Below, in pieces: positions 1 to 11,830 of a DNA stretch of 64,000 bases. Made by a program: the position numbers and the translations under genes. Numbering within the stretch: position 1 is the first letter of the stretch; each line of letters opens with the position of its first letter. Where the stretch lies: the NCBI GenBank assembly GCA_022494885.1, contig JAGVSM010002760.1, positions 1 to 64,000 of the forward strand, in the 5' to 3' direction. The notes under the pieces were generated by a model. The model was not told where the DNA came from and did not search any database. It saw nothing but the letters and a program-made list of their open reading frames with translations. The stretch is from Micrasema longulum (taxonomy: Eukaryota; Arthropoda; Insecta; Trichoptera; Brachycentridae).

Positions 1-1395
1 CTAAATATAAAAATTATTACAATAATATTCCATATCTGGAGAGAAAATTTATACTAAAAGTATCGCAAAATGAAGAAAAGCAGAATGTAGAAAATAAACG
101 AAACAGTCAGGAAAATATTAAATGGATTTTAGTGAACAAGCGAAGAAGGATTTTCTTTTTTGGTAAAAGTAGCGAGTTTTCCTTAAATATTTCTACGTTT
201 CTCGGCTTTAGTATTGAGGATGGACAATTGTTCTATAAAGACGAACGCTTTTATTGGACTTCCAAGAATTTGTTTTATATAATTATTTTACGAACTTTTG
301 TACTACGCATCAAAACATTACTTTTATATGCTTCCATTTTGTTGTATAAAAAAATCATAGTGGTTTTTAATTAATTACCCGTAATTAAGTTTAGGGGCAA
401 ATCTTTTGTTTTATGGCAAAACTGTAATTCGAATCATAAAAAAATATTTAATTATGTACTTTGTTACAAAACTCTGATTATGTGCTCTATACGGCAAATA
501 CTATTTGTTTGTGGTTTGAATTCAAACTTATTTAAATAACGTAAAGCTGTGTTCACGACATGCGATTTTGAGATCTGTGATGTCGATTCGGAATTATCTT
601 GTGTACCACTAAACGTTTGTCATTCGAGATCAGTCATTCCATACTTGTCGACTGTTTGTTTCTTTAAAATAAATAATAAAATAATAGTCGTTACTATGCA
701 TTGCTGCAATGATATGTTTAATATACATTTACTAACTGTAGTCTTAGTCCAGTGATATCATATTTAACATTACACATGCTGACGTGCTTAGGATTGAAAT
801 TATTCTAACTTTGCAACAACACTTATTAATTTCCTATAAAATCGGATTTAACGCTTCGGAAAAATTCGCTCTAGTCATTTAATGAATATGACATGGCATT
901 TTCTGATGATTATAATCAAAGATAGTTTATTGAAAACCATTGTTTAGATAAATCATTTCAAGCTCGCTAATAATATATTGTAACAGCGGCAAGAAATATG
1001 AGTAATGTCATTGGCAATATTTCTCCCTTTAACACTGCACTTGGACAAAAGTTCAATCATTAGATTTCTGCCAATATTTTTGACATTCTTCCATTTAAAA
1101 TTATCTTAACTGATAACAAACTATATTTCTAAAGATAAATAAAAATATATCTGAAGAAAATTACGATTAGGAAAAAATAAAAAATAAATTTGAATGACAT
1201 GTAAAATATGTGAATACAAAAATTGAGGACTGTACAGTGTACAGTCCTCCTTAGAATAGGTTTCGCTAGTGAGGAGTACTCTTAAATTAAATTTGTTTTG
1301 AAGATATTTCATAATATAGTATCTTTGAAGATTTATCTAGGTATTATGAAAAAAAGTATCATGAACAGTATTTAAAAAAGTTGCATACACATTAT
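1..1395. other. AT-rich non-coding stretch, no gene recognised
   Basis: Only short open frames of low-complexity composition occur here, rich in Phe, Ile, Lys and Leu. None matches a family I know. One exact hairpin at 1225-1249 is listed separately. The stretch is probably intergenic or deep intronic DNA. Confidence 0.5.
1225..1249. repeat. Perfect 11-bp stem hairpin
   Basis: GAGGACTGTAC at 1225-1235 is followed by AGT and then its exact reverse complement GTACAGTCCTC at 1239-1249. No poly-T run follows and no gene is adjacent. It may be the end or core of an unrecognised foldback element. Confidence 0.85.
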
Positions 1396-1770
1396 GTCAA
1401 GGAGTGGACGAGGTGTGAAGAAAACGTCTTCTTAGGAGGAAAAAAAATTGATACTGGACTGTATCGTTGGGGATGGAAGATTAAGCAACTCCACTAACCT
1501 GGTGATGAAGAGGCGTGACGTGCGCTGGAACCTGGCTGGTAAAGCGGTCGGTCGTGAGACGCTGTCACAGCTTGTATGGAGCTGGCGGTCTAAATGGACG
1601 CTGGCACAGCTCGCTTGTTGAAAGATTTGTTACGCACTTCACTCGGTTGATGTTCGATTAGTACTACAATTTTAATGTTTTTACCGGCACCCACACGTCG
1701 AATTTTTGTTGCGTGTAGTGCGCTAGGAAATGTGAAGGTTATGTAGGTATATATAGATTAAGTTGAGAGT
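1396..1770 (+). repeat. Dispersed repeat Y, copy 1
   Basis: This segment aligns by eye with 13188-13510 in the same orientation. Shared blocks include AAGGAGTGGACGAGGTGTGA (with AAGGAGTAGACGGGGTGTGA in the other copy), a stretch with CAACTCCA.TAACCTG, and GAGCTGGCGGTC-type and GCTAGGAAA motifs. It is richer in GC than its surroundings. I see no coding frame and do not recognise the family. It could be part of an LTR element or a non-autonomous DNA transposon. Confidence 0.65.
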
Positions 1771-2455
1771 TGGTCAGAACATATTCGTTGTTTTGAGTTA
1801 ATGAACGAATTTTGGTATTGTCAAAACTCCACCCGCGAACCGGGGGTGGCCCACCTGTGATCTAGATCATTAATCAGTAAAGTTTAAAAAAAACTTATTT
1901 AAGTCATCGTATAAAACTTCAGTCACTGATCTCGGGTCGGACAGCGGACAAACCTCAGAGTAATAATTCGCTGAAAAAGCTCTATTGCATGGAATAAAAG
2001 CGATAAAAATTGTTTATTTGGTTCTAAGTTTAACAACAAAACGACGGTTTCAGTGTGCGCTTGCAATTCTCGACCTGAGTTTCTCAAAACCCGCTTTATT
2101 GCTAACTTTGTAGTTAATAGCCAAATAATGGTTTTTGTCTATATTGGCGACTCTTTTAGTCAATGGCTTATCATTACGTAAAGGAACAAACTGACTATAA
2201 ATATGCTACATATATTATGCAGAAACTAGCCTTATAGCTCATAGCCTAATGATAAATACAGTCAAAACCATCTCACAGAGTTTTTGATTAGTTTCTGCTT
2301 TCAGAAACAACCAATAACGCATTTCAATTAACCATTAACACAGAACGAGACGACCAAGTACTTGCTCCAGATGCCAATTCAACTCTTGCTCAAAGGTATT
2401 AATGTTTTATAGGCCCACGAATTAATGAATTAATTCAAGATGAGATTTTAACCTT
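1771..2455. other. Unassigned sequence
   Basis: No coding frame or known repeat is recognised. A short hairpin (CCACCC pairing with GGGTGG) lies at 1829-1848 just after repeat Y. The remainder is ordinary AT-rich sequence. Confidence 0.4.
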
Positions 2456-2464
2456 TCAATATCA

Positions 2465-2937
2465 TTACAATATTTGAGTTTGTCCGAATGTTTGTAGACA
2501 AAAGACTGGATTTTACCCCCTTGGGAGTCATAATCGCCACCCCTGTTGTAATTCGTTAATCTCCCGAGGGAGTGAAATCCATTCTTTTGTCTACGAACAT
2601 TTGGACAAACTCAAATATTGTAATGAAACCAACTGGTACAAGAAGAAGTTTAAAAATTGGAAAATTGTTTTCAGGCGTTGCTTAGTATGTGAAATAATTC
2701 AGTCAGATGAATCTCTTCAAAACAATAAAGGTTTCAGCTCTTTAACTTCACTAAAATCAACAGATGTAGGAATTGAAGAAATATGGATGCTCAAACATAG
2801 GCAAAATGGTGAATTTTACACAGTGTGTAAAGTGGCCACTTAAATCAGCCAATAACAGGTCATAAGCCCTGTAAATGCCTAGACTTCCATATTCCCTTAT
2901 TTAAGGTATTCTCCACCTCTGTTGCAATCTCTCAATA
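2465..2937 (+). repeat. Foldback repeat family X, copy 1
   Basis: The left part is a near-perfect inverted repeat. The block from ATTACAATATTTGAGTTTGT (about 2465) to GGGAG (about 2528) returns reversed at about 2562-2625, around a loop of roughly 35 bp. The rest carries the modules seen in other X copies in reversed order: ACCAACTGGT, TTTTCAGGCGTTGC, a 15-bp palindrome near 2816-2830, AAGTGGCCACTT at 2830-2841, TCATAAGCCCTGTAAATGCC, and CTCTGTTGCAAT at the right end. There is no coding potential. I do not recognise the family. Confidence 0.8.
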
Positions 2938-2939
2938 TC

Positions 2940-3800
2940 ATTTTTAATTTATCCTTGCACACAGTTTACGGATTCAGAGAATTCAAAACAGTGGTTAAAA
3001 CACTTTATTTTTCAATTTAATTGTAAATATAGTTATTTCAAATAATGCGCATGTCTTTTTTTATGTCGTCAAATATTTTATTTTTATTTTCAGGAGGCAC
3101 CAACAGTTATGGTCCAACTAACTATATCCGCCAAACTCCACATCGCTGCGTGTTGATGACAGCTACTACCGGAGTTATTCTTCTTATTTCTATAATAGAT
3201 TGATTAAATGTTTATATTAAATAAAATGAAAAAAATTGAAATGAAAATAAAATAAAGGTTTTATAATGTTTACTACACCGCTCTATTGTATGAATTTACA
3301 GAACCTTAAACCTGAAACCCAGAAGCGTGCAATATATATAGGCAAATAAGCAGTTCCTACCCTACAAGATTGTCATATAAATATTAAAACATAATTATCA
3401 AAATGTTACAAAAATTTACCCACCTGACAAAAGTTACTTACCGAATTATTCAGAAATTTCAAAAATTCACGCGAACTACCGAGCATTTACCGTAACGTCA
3501 GCGCTCTGATCCGCGTGTCCTTCCTAAACTACACGACCTACTATAAAGCGGTAAAGAAAGTAAATTTAACTGTTTTGTCTTTTTATATTTATCACACACC
3601 AAAACGCGTATGCGGGAGTCTACGTACATTTTACTTCGGGTGATAGGCAAGAACACGAAATCAATTCTCATGTTATTATAATCAGTAATCTATATTGCCC
3701 TGTGTTTATTTTGTGGAATAAATATAAAAATAAACTTGTGCTGTGGTAAAGGAAATGTGTTTTTAACAAATTAAAATTATAAAGTGTTTATTCCTCTTCT
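2940..3800. other. AT-rich sequence without a recognised gene
   Basis: No known motif is seen. The stretch separates repeat X from the LINE remnant downstream. Confidence 0.4.
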
Positions 3801-3808
3801 TTTGCTTA

Positions 3809-5040
3809 TCAGTCTGTTTCTCTCCACTGCTGAATATAGGCTTCTTCCAATTTTTCCCATGTTTTTCTGTCCTGGGCACTCCACTGTTTCCACCCAAGGC
3901 CCACGAGTTCAACGATGTCATAAGTCCATATTCTCTGTGATCTCGCCACTTCCTTTTTATTTTCGTTGTGTGTCTTATTTAGTATTCTGGGGTTCCACCT
4001 AGCAACTTCTTGTCTCGCCGCATGACCCGCCCACTTCCATTTTTGTCTTCCCCCTCTTTCTGCGATATCGGTCACCTTTTTCTCCTCATTCCTTATTCTG
4101 TCTCTAATGGAGACGCCCAACATTTGTCTTTCCATAGACCGCTGAGTGCACTTAAAGTTCTTTTACCATAGTTTCCGACCTCTCATCACTTATTACTACT
4201 TTATCGTCCGCAAAACGGAGGTGATTTAAATACTCACCATGTATTTTTATGACTTTATTATTCCTTTTAGCGTCTTGAAAACGTTTTTTAAGGCAGAAAA
4301 AAGGTTTTGGGCATATCATTTCACCCTGTCTTACACCTTTTTATCTATTGTTTACTATCATATCTATGGTAGAATTTTCATATACATATTTGGTCTACTT
4401 CGTGTATCGATAATGAATCCTTTCATTTACAAATGCACTTATTGCCTCGGTTTCTACAGAGTCGAATGCTTCACAATAATCTATGAAAACCATGTGTATG
4501 TTCATGGTGTATTCTGTGGTTTTTTCTATAAGCAAAAATATAGATTAGATATGGTCGGAGGAACCAAAGCTGTTGTGAAAGTCAGCTTGTTTAACTTGTT
4601 GTTTGTCAAACCCTTTGTTATCAGTTTGTACAAACGCGGAAGTAAACTGATTATTTTTTTTAAGTCTCCTTTTTTAAATAACAGATTCACTTCGGCATTT
4701 TCTCAATCATCTGATATAACTTCATATTCTAAATATTTATTCAAGAGTATTTGTAGGGTCTTTTTTAATCCATTTCCTCCAATTTTCATTAATTATCCCA
4801 TCTTTTCCAGGAGCTATATTATTTTTCATGCTATTCATAGCTATGTATATTATGTTTTGGTTCACTTCTGGCATCTTTTCGGATCCCATATTCAATATGG
4901 TGTTCTACTCAGTTTTGGGCCTTTGGCTGAAAGAGTATAGATCTGCGTAGAATTCTTTCGCCGTTTTGGCTATAGGCTCTTTGTCTTTTATTATTTCACC
5001 GTTTTGATTTTTTATCATTGTCATATTCTGTTTCTTATGG
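3809..5040 (-). pseudogene. RTE-like non-LTR retrotransposon ORF2 remnant
   Basis: Read on the minus strand, this is the second half of a LINE reverse transcriptase, broken by stops and frameshifts. In order I see AKEFYADLYS (before the RT core, near 4960), HMVFIDYCEAFDSVET (an active-site region, near 4480), a VRQGE...CPKPF segment (near 4330), and YLNHLRFADDKVV with the catalytic FADD box (near 4220). A 108-residue C-terminal frame at 3809-4135 begins with RQMLGVSIRDRIRNEE and contains KWKWAGHAAR and an AQDR..W..LEEAYIQQW tail. That tail is typical of RTE-type LINEs in insects. The 5' end, including the endonuclease, is missing and the copy cannot be active. Clade assignment is from memory of family motifs. 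Confidence 0.85.
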
Positions 5041-5439
5041 GGTTTTTAATCAAGGTAGGCAGTAAGGGTTAAACCATAAATTAATCTTATCTAAGTTTTG
5101 AAGTTATGAATCAGCTCATGTGGCCAAATGATAATAGAACCCAAGATCATGATCACGTGCGTACGAGACTACCATTCAGCCACGAGGCTAAATTTCCTCG
5201 TAAATGGACTGTAAGTTATGTTCCTGAGGGACTATGTGGTATTCATACATTAAGTTTAATCTACATAATTTAGGCCAATCGAAAGCATTTACATTTTACG
5301 ACTTTTATCAATCATTCTAAATTTGAATGTACCATAGTAGGTAGGTAATGAAGTTATTTTATTAGGTGATGTACTTTTTGAGGATGAATTTATTATCATT
5401 TTTCGTCGTTTTCAATGTATATTCCCTAGTTGGAGCATA

Positions 5440-5885
5440 TGGCCTCTCTTAGCTGTCACTCCTGAGCATTTTCCTAAGTCAAGTTTACTTTCTGTAGTTC
5501 TGACATGAACTGCCGACGAACAGTTGGCAGTGGATGTCCAGGAAAAGTAGGCAAGCGTGTTTAAGGCTTTCGGGGGAATCTTAAAATATAATTAAATATT
5601 ATCTGACAAGAAAGTCATGTTAAAATACGTAACATGAATTTTTCAGGCCTCATTATTCAGAATCATTCTAAGTCAGGTATGGATCCCATAGTTCTGACAT
5701 GAACTATCGATGAACAGTCAGCAGTGGACGTCTTGAACGCCGAAAACTTAATTCCTTGTAAAGAGTGGGCAAACGTGGTCACGGCTCACAGGAGGAATCC
5801 ATAAATATTTTAGTATAATCATTCAAATGAGTCCTGTTCAAAATGACTTATTCAGGCCTCTCTGTCGGCTGCCAACTCCTCAGTC
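5440..5885 (-). repeat. Tandem array of LINE Z 3'-end fragments
   Basis: Two full units and one partial unit of about 210 bp follow one another. Each has a minus-strand LINE Z C-terminal segment: the block from ATAGTTCTGACATGAACT to the motif before GGCAAACGTG or GGCAAGCGTG occurs near 5497-5560 and again near 5690-5775. Each is followed by an AT-rich spacer ending in TTCAGGCCTC (about 5643 and 5853). A third start, CTGTCGGCTGCCAACTCCTC, lies at about 5862-5881. The source sequence is seen better preserved at 49960-50236. Confidence 0.7.
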
Positions 5886-8800
5886 CCAGAATCCCAAAGT
5901 CCCAAGTCCAAGTCCCAAAATTTGACAAATTGATCCCGTCGAAACATTAAAAATATTTTGTAAATAGGTTATATTTACCGGATACATAAAATAATCAATG
6001 TATATTGTAAGTAAAATAATACCCGTCACAATAGATCTTTACATGTCGCAGTTACATCAGGAGCTTGAATAGCACTAACACCTCTGAGAAAAAATACATA
6101 TAAAAAACACATAAATATATATATATATTAATGTGTTAATGCCTGTCAGTGAACCAAGTAAATAAACAAACTTTATTTTCTTAGTAGGCACATTAGAATT
6201 TTTCTTTTGAAAACGTTATGTCACGTACAAATAAATAAAGTTAACTAATGATTATATGTATATATATATAAATATATATATATATACATATATACATCTA
6301 TATTTAAAGGCAATGTTTGTATGTGTGTCCTCGATAGACTGGATAACTACTGGACCGATTTACGGGCTATTTAGAGAAATGTAGATCTTTTCCACTTGCA
6401 TATTTTTAACTATTTACATATTTAATTTATTAAGTAAGTAGTAAATAAGTAAGGAGTGTACATATTTTTTTAATCCATTGCCAGGGTTGCATTAGACGAG
6501 AATGGATATACTAAAAAAATGGAAGGAAGTAATTTTTTTGATTGTAAACAAGTTTGTTAATAAATGTTTACAAACAACGCTCTTCATTTATTTATCCCAA
6601 TCCGATTAATGCCTTAAATTTCTTATAATTTCTACCCATTTATTTCTTTTAACTGGATTTTCGTTAAACCTAAATAATATTAACTGACATTTGAATTTTA
6701 GAGGGCTCAGAGTACGTCTATGTGTATTTATGGGTCAATGGTTTTATTTAAGAACGCCGAACTTATTTTTATGGTTATAAAAAAAGAATTATGAAGGAAA
6801 ATTTTGTAAGTATACTTAAAAATGATTAATTTTTAGAGGAAAAGCGGTCCGTCGTTTTTTCATACAAACGTTTTCCCGTATTTTCTCTCTGGATTACGGC
6901 ACTAGAGCGGTGATTTTTTTCTTACACACTAAAGATATTTACCATTGTTTTGTTTTATAAAAATGGTTCATTATGGGCACTAGAACTATCCAAAAACCTG
7001 TAAAAAAGCAAAGTTATATCTGCTGTCTTCGGACACACGGTATATAAATATAACTCTTTTTGGAAAACGCAAAACGTACCAATACAGAAAATTTTATTTT
7101 GATACTATGTCTAAAAAAATTGCAAAATCGGTTCAGTTTTGAGTTCATAACTCTAAAATCGAAATTATAACAAAATATGTCCCTTCAAAAACGCGACATA
7201 TTCGGCATTGATAATTGTGACGAGGATATTGAAACGGTCACTAATAAAGTTCAAAGTTTACATGAATTTTGATGTATTAGGGGCGTGGCCAATGAAATGG
7301 TTGTTTTCGCGGGAGTTAAACTTTATAAATTAAAAATATTATTTTTGCTATAAGCAGGAAAAAATTGGTTTCCTTCGACCGTATTTCACAGACCCTTATT
7401 TACTAAAAAAAAAAAAAAAGTTAAATATCCCTATTACCGATGAAATAAAACTTTCTAATGGAGAAATGTTTGTTAAGGACTTTTAATCGACGTGATAAAT
7501 ATCGTGATAAACACCTATGATTAAGCAACAGGGTTTTAGTTCTATTTCACACATAGAACTGTATTCTTCATCCACCTGCATCGAATATTATGAAAATGCT
7601 ATTATTATTCCTTTAACGTTATTTACATCGTAATTGCTCTGTAAAAAATGTATTTACAGTCGATTAAAAAAGTTCTCATAAAGGAATTAATGAGTTTCTT
7701 TCATAGTAATTTATGGACCATGGTTAAAATTATTTATCCGTATAAAATTTCCGATTTGTCAAAAGTCAAGTTCGTAATTATGTAGTTAATCATTTAACCG
7801 TTTTATAAGCTGGAAACAGGCTAAACGTTATATTTCTCGATTCTTTACATAACTTAATTTTTCGATACTTCCTCAATTGTTATGACACCATTTATTTAAT
7901 ATTTCCTGCCATCTATAAAAACAGAAGTTGACAACCATCGTTTTACAATATGCATTATGCTCAGCAAAAAAAAATATCGGGATGTAAACATTCACTGCAT
8001 TAAATTGGATATTTGAATTTAAATGTTTAAGCTTTACACAAGTTTAATTGTTATTTGTAATTCTTCAGGTGAATAAAATGCATAGTATTTATATTACAAA
8101 TTATAACAGAATGTAAATAAGTCAAATGTATGCTAACATTATAAATACAAAAATTGTGTTTATTTGTGTCTCTTCCTGTCTCAACGGAACGACCGATCAG
8201 CTTGATTTTTCGCACAGGAATAGCCAGAAAAATGGGAAGTAAAATAAGCTATTTACTTTTTATCCCGAAAATTCAAAAAGTAAACTTAAAAAACAATTTA
8301 TTATATTTACATTATTTAAAATGAGTAGGCGGTAAAGTGGGATGATAAATTTGAAGTTATTTTTTTAAATTTCTACAATTGTCTTGCTTTATCTATGGTT
8401 AGTTCGGTTTACTTTTTATTTTAGTTTCGTTGAAAGGTTTTGGACTTATGAACAGAATAACTCTTGTGTGGCTGTGATGTCACACTAGTCAACGTAAGAC
8501 ACAAGACTTGAAATATCTCTCTTATTTTTTTGAATTATGAATTCGTATTTTTTGTAATTTTCAAATTGACATTTTCACACCCAATTTAAAAAGTAAAATT
8601 TGTATAACTTTGCTGAATGTTAATACAAAAAATATTTACCCTCGTACGCGAAGAATGAATGTCCGCTTAATCAGCAACAAATTTATACAGATACCTTATA
8701 CAAGAGAGAACACGAAGATATAAGTCATAAAAAAGAAGACAGAGACGCTGTTCTGCGGCGGGTGTTGTCTAAAACAGATTCAGTCTTCAGTCAGTTGATG

Positions 8801-8900
8801 ACAGTGATGGGGGACGCACGTGCGTAACACGAGCGGCGTATTTGTGATTTTTAATTTATTTTGCTATAGTTCTTACAGCAGAGCTAATTATTTATTTATT
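5886..8900. other. Long AT-rich stretch with no recognised gene
   Basis: It begins with a short AGTCCCA-type minirepeat near 5890-5925. It holds A/T microsatellites near 6118-6130 and 6250-6295. Two segments, near 6310-6375 (ACTACTGGACCGATTTACGG) and near 8160-8215, look like the short transposon-associated phrases common in insect genomes, but I cannot assign them. An A-run lies near 7405-7420. No frame of convincing composition exists. Confidence 0.4.
6235..6296. repeat. (TA)n microsatellite
   Basis: Interrupted alternating A and T runs are visible directly. The tract lies just upstream of the GTATGTGTGTCC phrase that may be the end of a decayed transposon. Confidence 0.85.
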
Positions 8901-8921
8901 GGCAAAACTGTCTGTATACAT

Positions 8922-9032
8922 ATGTCAATAATACAAATGTCTGAGATTTAGAATGTTTTATTTTTACTAGTGGTAACACGATGTTACATCACCGCGCGCA
9001 AAGGGATTATTTATGACAGTATTTTAAGAGAT
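8922..9032 (+). repeat. Dispersed repeat V, copy 1
   Basis: About 110 bp here match 59432-59543. The shared core ACACGATGTTACATCACCGC is identical and is followed by a G.GCAAA.GGA.TATTTA segment and TTTTAAGAG. Upstream, AAATGTCT.AG.TTTAGAAT is shared too. It is not coding, and the family is unknown. Confidence 0.65.
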
Positions 9033-9551
9033 AACGATGCTACGTAACCATGGACAAATATCGTCGTACTTCTTTCATTATGATAGTTGAAAGACCAAGC
9101 TATTTTCAATCCCGATAAAATATATTATTTCGTCGGGAAATTTCTTATTGATAAGGGAAAGCTGTAACTGATAAACGACACGACTAATTAATTACCTTAA
9201 TAATTTCTCCTTAATACCACGTGAGTGAAGCTGCTGGTGAAAGCTAGTAAAACATTGGTGCATTACGGAAATGAATATTATCATTACTTTCTATTTATTT
9301 TAAAAGAAAAAATACAGTTATTGTTAAAGACAAAACAGATATTAAAAAAAAAAAATGTAAATATCAATAGTGACAAAAAAATTATAATGAATGATAGAAA
9401 AAAAATTGACATCAAAAAATAAAATATCGAATGTATACACAGTGCCATCCATATACACACATACATATACGTAAACATTTACATACACACACAATTATAC
9501 ATGTATCACCTACTCTACAAATACAAATATACATGCATTTAGAATATTATA

Positions 9552-9738
9552 GCGGCCTCCGTGGTGTAGTGGTCAAGATGCTTGACTCACGCATTGAAGG
9601 TTCCGGGTTCGATTCCCGGTGAGAATACAAAAATTAAATGTGATTTTTCTCAATCCTGGGTGTTCTGTAATGTAATTCACCATTGTAATTGGGCCTCCTG
9701 GCCTGTTGTGGTGCAAAAATCAAAATAAAATAAATATT
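9552..9738 (+). repeat. SINE A, copy 1 (tRNA-derived)
   Basis: The head GCGGCCTCCGTGGTGTAGTGG carries an RNA polymerase III A box, and GGTTCGATTCC is a near-perfect B box, with spacing as in a tRNA. A non-tRNA body follows (CCTGGGTGTTCTGTAATG, GGGCCTCCTGGCCTGTTGTG), ending in an A-rich (AAAT)-type tail. The same body is seen reversed at 15474-15654 and decayed at 30569-30725. It is transposed by LINE enzymes and encodes no protein. It is not a working tRNA gene because the anticodon arm does not fold convincingly. Confidence 0.85.
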
Positions 9739-11115
9739 TATGAACTATACAATATTTTGTAGAGACATAATATAATAACTATGCCAAATAATCAATTATT
9801 TTTTTTTTTGTAAGAGTTTAATGAATTATTAAAAAAATGGTTTCCCTTTTTATTTTATTTTGTATGCTTGAATCTTATTGTTTTATTTTTAAATAAAGGA
9901 AAAGAATAAACTCATCTCTTTGAAATATAATATTTGCATGTGGAATTTCTTATCAAATAGCGGTTGTAGTTTATTTACTCCGGGGTCTAGTATTTTCTTT
10001 CCATTACAGGTTTCAATACTCATTTCGGGAGGCCTGGGAATCACCCTTGTGAAAAGTGCCCCCGGCTTACATCTTGTAGAATTGCTTATACGAATTACAC
10101 ATAGTTACACACCTAGAGGCAATATAATATGGCAGATGCGATTAGACCCCGGTAGACTTGTAGAGGATCGCCACTTGGCGTGGAATTATAGCTACTAGGT
10201 TAGGTGATATTAGTAGGTAATATTGGTCTGATAGGTATAAGGGTAACATAAGGAGGAATATATTAGAATTAGTAAGATTACCGATGTACCCTTTGATAGT
10301 TGAATTGTAAATAATATGACGGATATTATCTAAAATGGAGGATTCAGCTATCTTAATCCTTTTTAATTATAAATACGTAACCATAAACCTTCTCATTTGA
10401 TTTACTTATTTGTTGATTTAATTTTCAAATTGGCAAACTTAGTGCTACTGACAAATTCTTGAAACTTAACATTAAGATTTAATATTTACCAATCAGAAAA
10501 TATCAAAAATAAAATAAGAAATAAAATAGATGCAAGACTCAGTACCAAAATGTACACAAACTAATTTGATACTAATCTTCAATAGAAAGGTGGAAGTAAA
10601 ACAATATGAAAAGAAGGAGTGTTTTAAAAAGTTTTTAGAAATGTTTTTACAGGCGCGATATAAAAAAAATTGCCATAGAAACATGTTTCTAGTGGAAGGG
10701 AGATAATTTATTTAAGAAAAAATAGACAAAAGTCATGTTACGTGTCTAAAAACCGACAAAAGTCAAGTTACGTGTCTAAAGATGTCAAATAAATAAAAAA
10801 TAATCAACAAATTATAATAACACTCTTAAAATTACAAATTTCAGAATATTAATTTAAAAGTTATTAGATATTTTTAATTATTTGTAATTCAAATCTAGAC
10901 ATTGCGTATAACATCAAACCTGTGATATAAAGCTATTACGGATTTCTATCTATGACACAGGCCAACATTTATTTTTGTTTTCTTAACTTCACGAGTAAAA
11001 TTGTACTTATTTTGGGTTGATATAAACGAATATGATCAAAAAAAATTAAATTCGCCCCTATTTCTATGATACACAATTAGCGCCCATATTTTATTTTAGA
11101 TAAAAAGAAAACCAT
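9739..11115. other. Unassigned stretch with a GC-richer block
   Basis: Most is AT-rich. A block at about 10005-10200 is clearly richer in G and C and is preceded by TTTCCATTACAG, which resembles a splice acceptor. It is open in one frame (SGGLGITLVKSAPGLHLVEL) but I recognise no family. A 30-bp tandem duplication, AAAGTCA(T/A)GTTACGTGTCT, lies at about 10725-10785. Confidence 0.4.
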
Positions 11116-11120
11116 ACTTT

Positions 11121-11830
11121 TTAATTACATATCTTGACATGATTAAATGTTTTACTAATTATTTTTTCATGACAGCTGCGTTCAAATAGTTCTAAGTTCA
11201 TGCAAGAATACTTGGCAGTTGGTTGGGTCTGAAGAGAATCATGGGGTAGCCTCATGAAATCCTTGTCTTTTGGCTTGCCTGTTGTAAATGAGTTCAGGAG
11301 TATCCTTACATACAGACCAGCAGAAATCCGCAAGCATTACTTAATTACAATAGCTTTGATGTTTTTGTATTGCAGAAAAAAAAATATAGAGGTTTTCTCC
11401 ATGATCAATGCGTTCATCACTAACTGATTCACAATTAGAAGGGTAAAAGTCTTGGTAGGAGTAGGAAAAAATGTTTTTAAGGGCATTCGAGTTGATGAAT
11501 TTTCGCAGAAGTAATATTACCAACTGAGTGTTGTGTAGTTGTCATTCCTTTTGTAGCCTAAAAATCCAATAATCTTGTTTTAAGACTTCCAACTGTCCAA
11601 TTAGTTTACCAACAAAATTACTTCCCTTAACTCTTGCATCACTTAACCTATGAAATTTATCCCTCAAGAACTTAAAGGCCGGTTTTTAGTTTAAACCTTT
11701 GACCAAAAACCCAGTTTTGCATGTAGGGAATGAAAAAGAACATCACTTGAATTTACGAGAGACTCGGCAACGTCATTTTTCTGGAAAGAGTTAAGATTTC
11801 TTGCTGGCCAGTTTACATGAATATAATCTG
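11121..11830 (-). pseudogene. Decayed member of the MLADYCW multicopy insect family
   Basis: Read on the minus strand with several frame changes, the pieces appear in the family's order. A SLHAKLG-like segment lies near 11720, then an AFKFLRDKFHRLSDARVKG-like segment near 11650, a YQDFYPSN...VSDER segment near 11410-11460, MLADFCWSVCKDTPE near 11310-11335, and a YNRQAKRQGF segment. From memory, intact members have SDEHGERFHQDI and a RYQGRW..NMLADYCW motif near the C-terminus and occur in many copies in insect genomes, which suggests carriage by a mobile element. Function is unknown. Frameshifts and the loss of the RFHQDI motif make this a dead copy. Confidence 0.7.

Noticed and set aside
4239..4940. 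233-codon plus-strand open frame
   Set aside because: It is the antisense of the RTE-like LINE remnant. The minus strand carries FADD and other RT motifs, and the plus frame has no family features.
9431..9540. Possible CRISPR-like or telomeric repeat in ACATACAC-rich DNA
   Set aside because: The CA/TA repeats are irregular simple sequence without spacers or a telomeric unit.
9552..9640. Possible functional tRNA gene
   Set aside because: It has A and B boxes but continues into a SINE body repeated elsewhere, and its anticodon arm does not fold convincingly.
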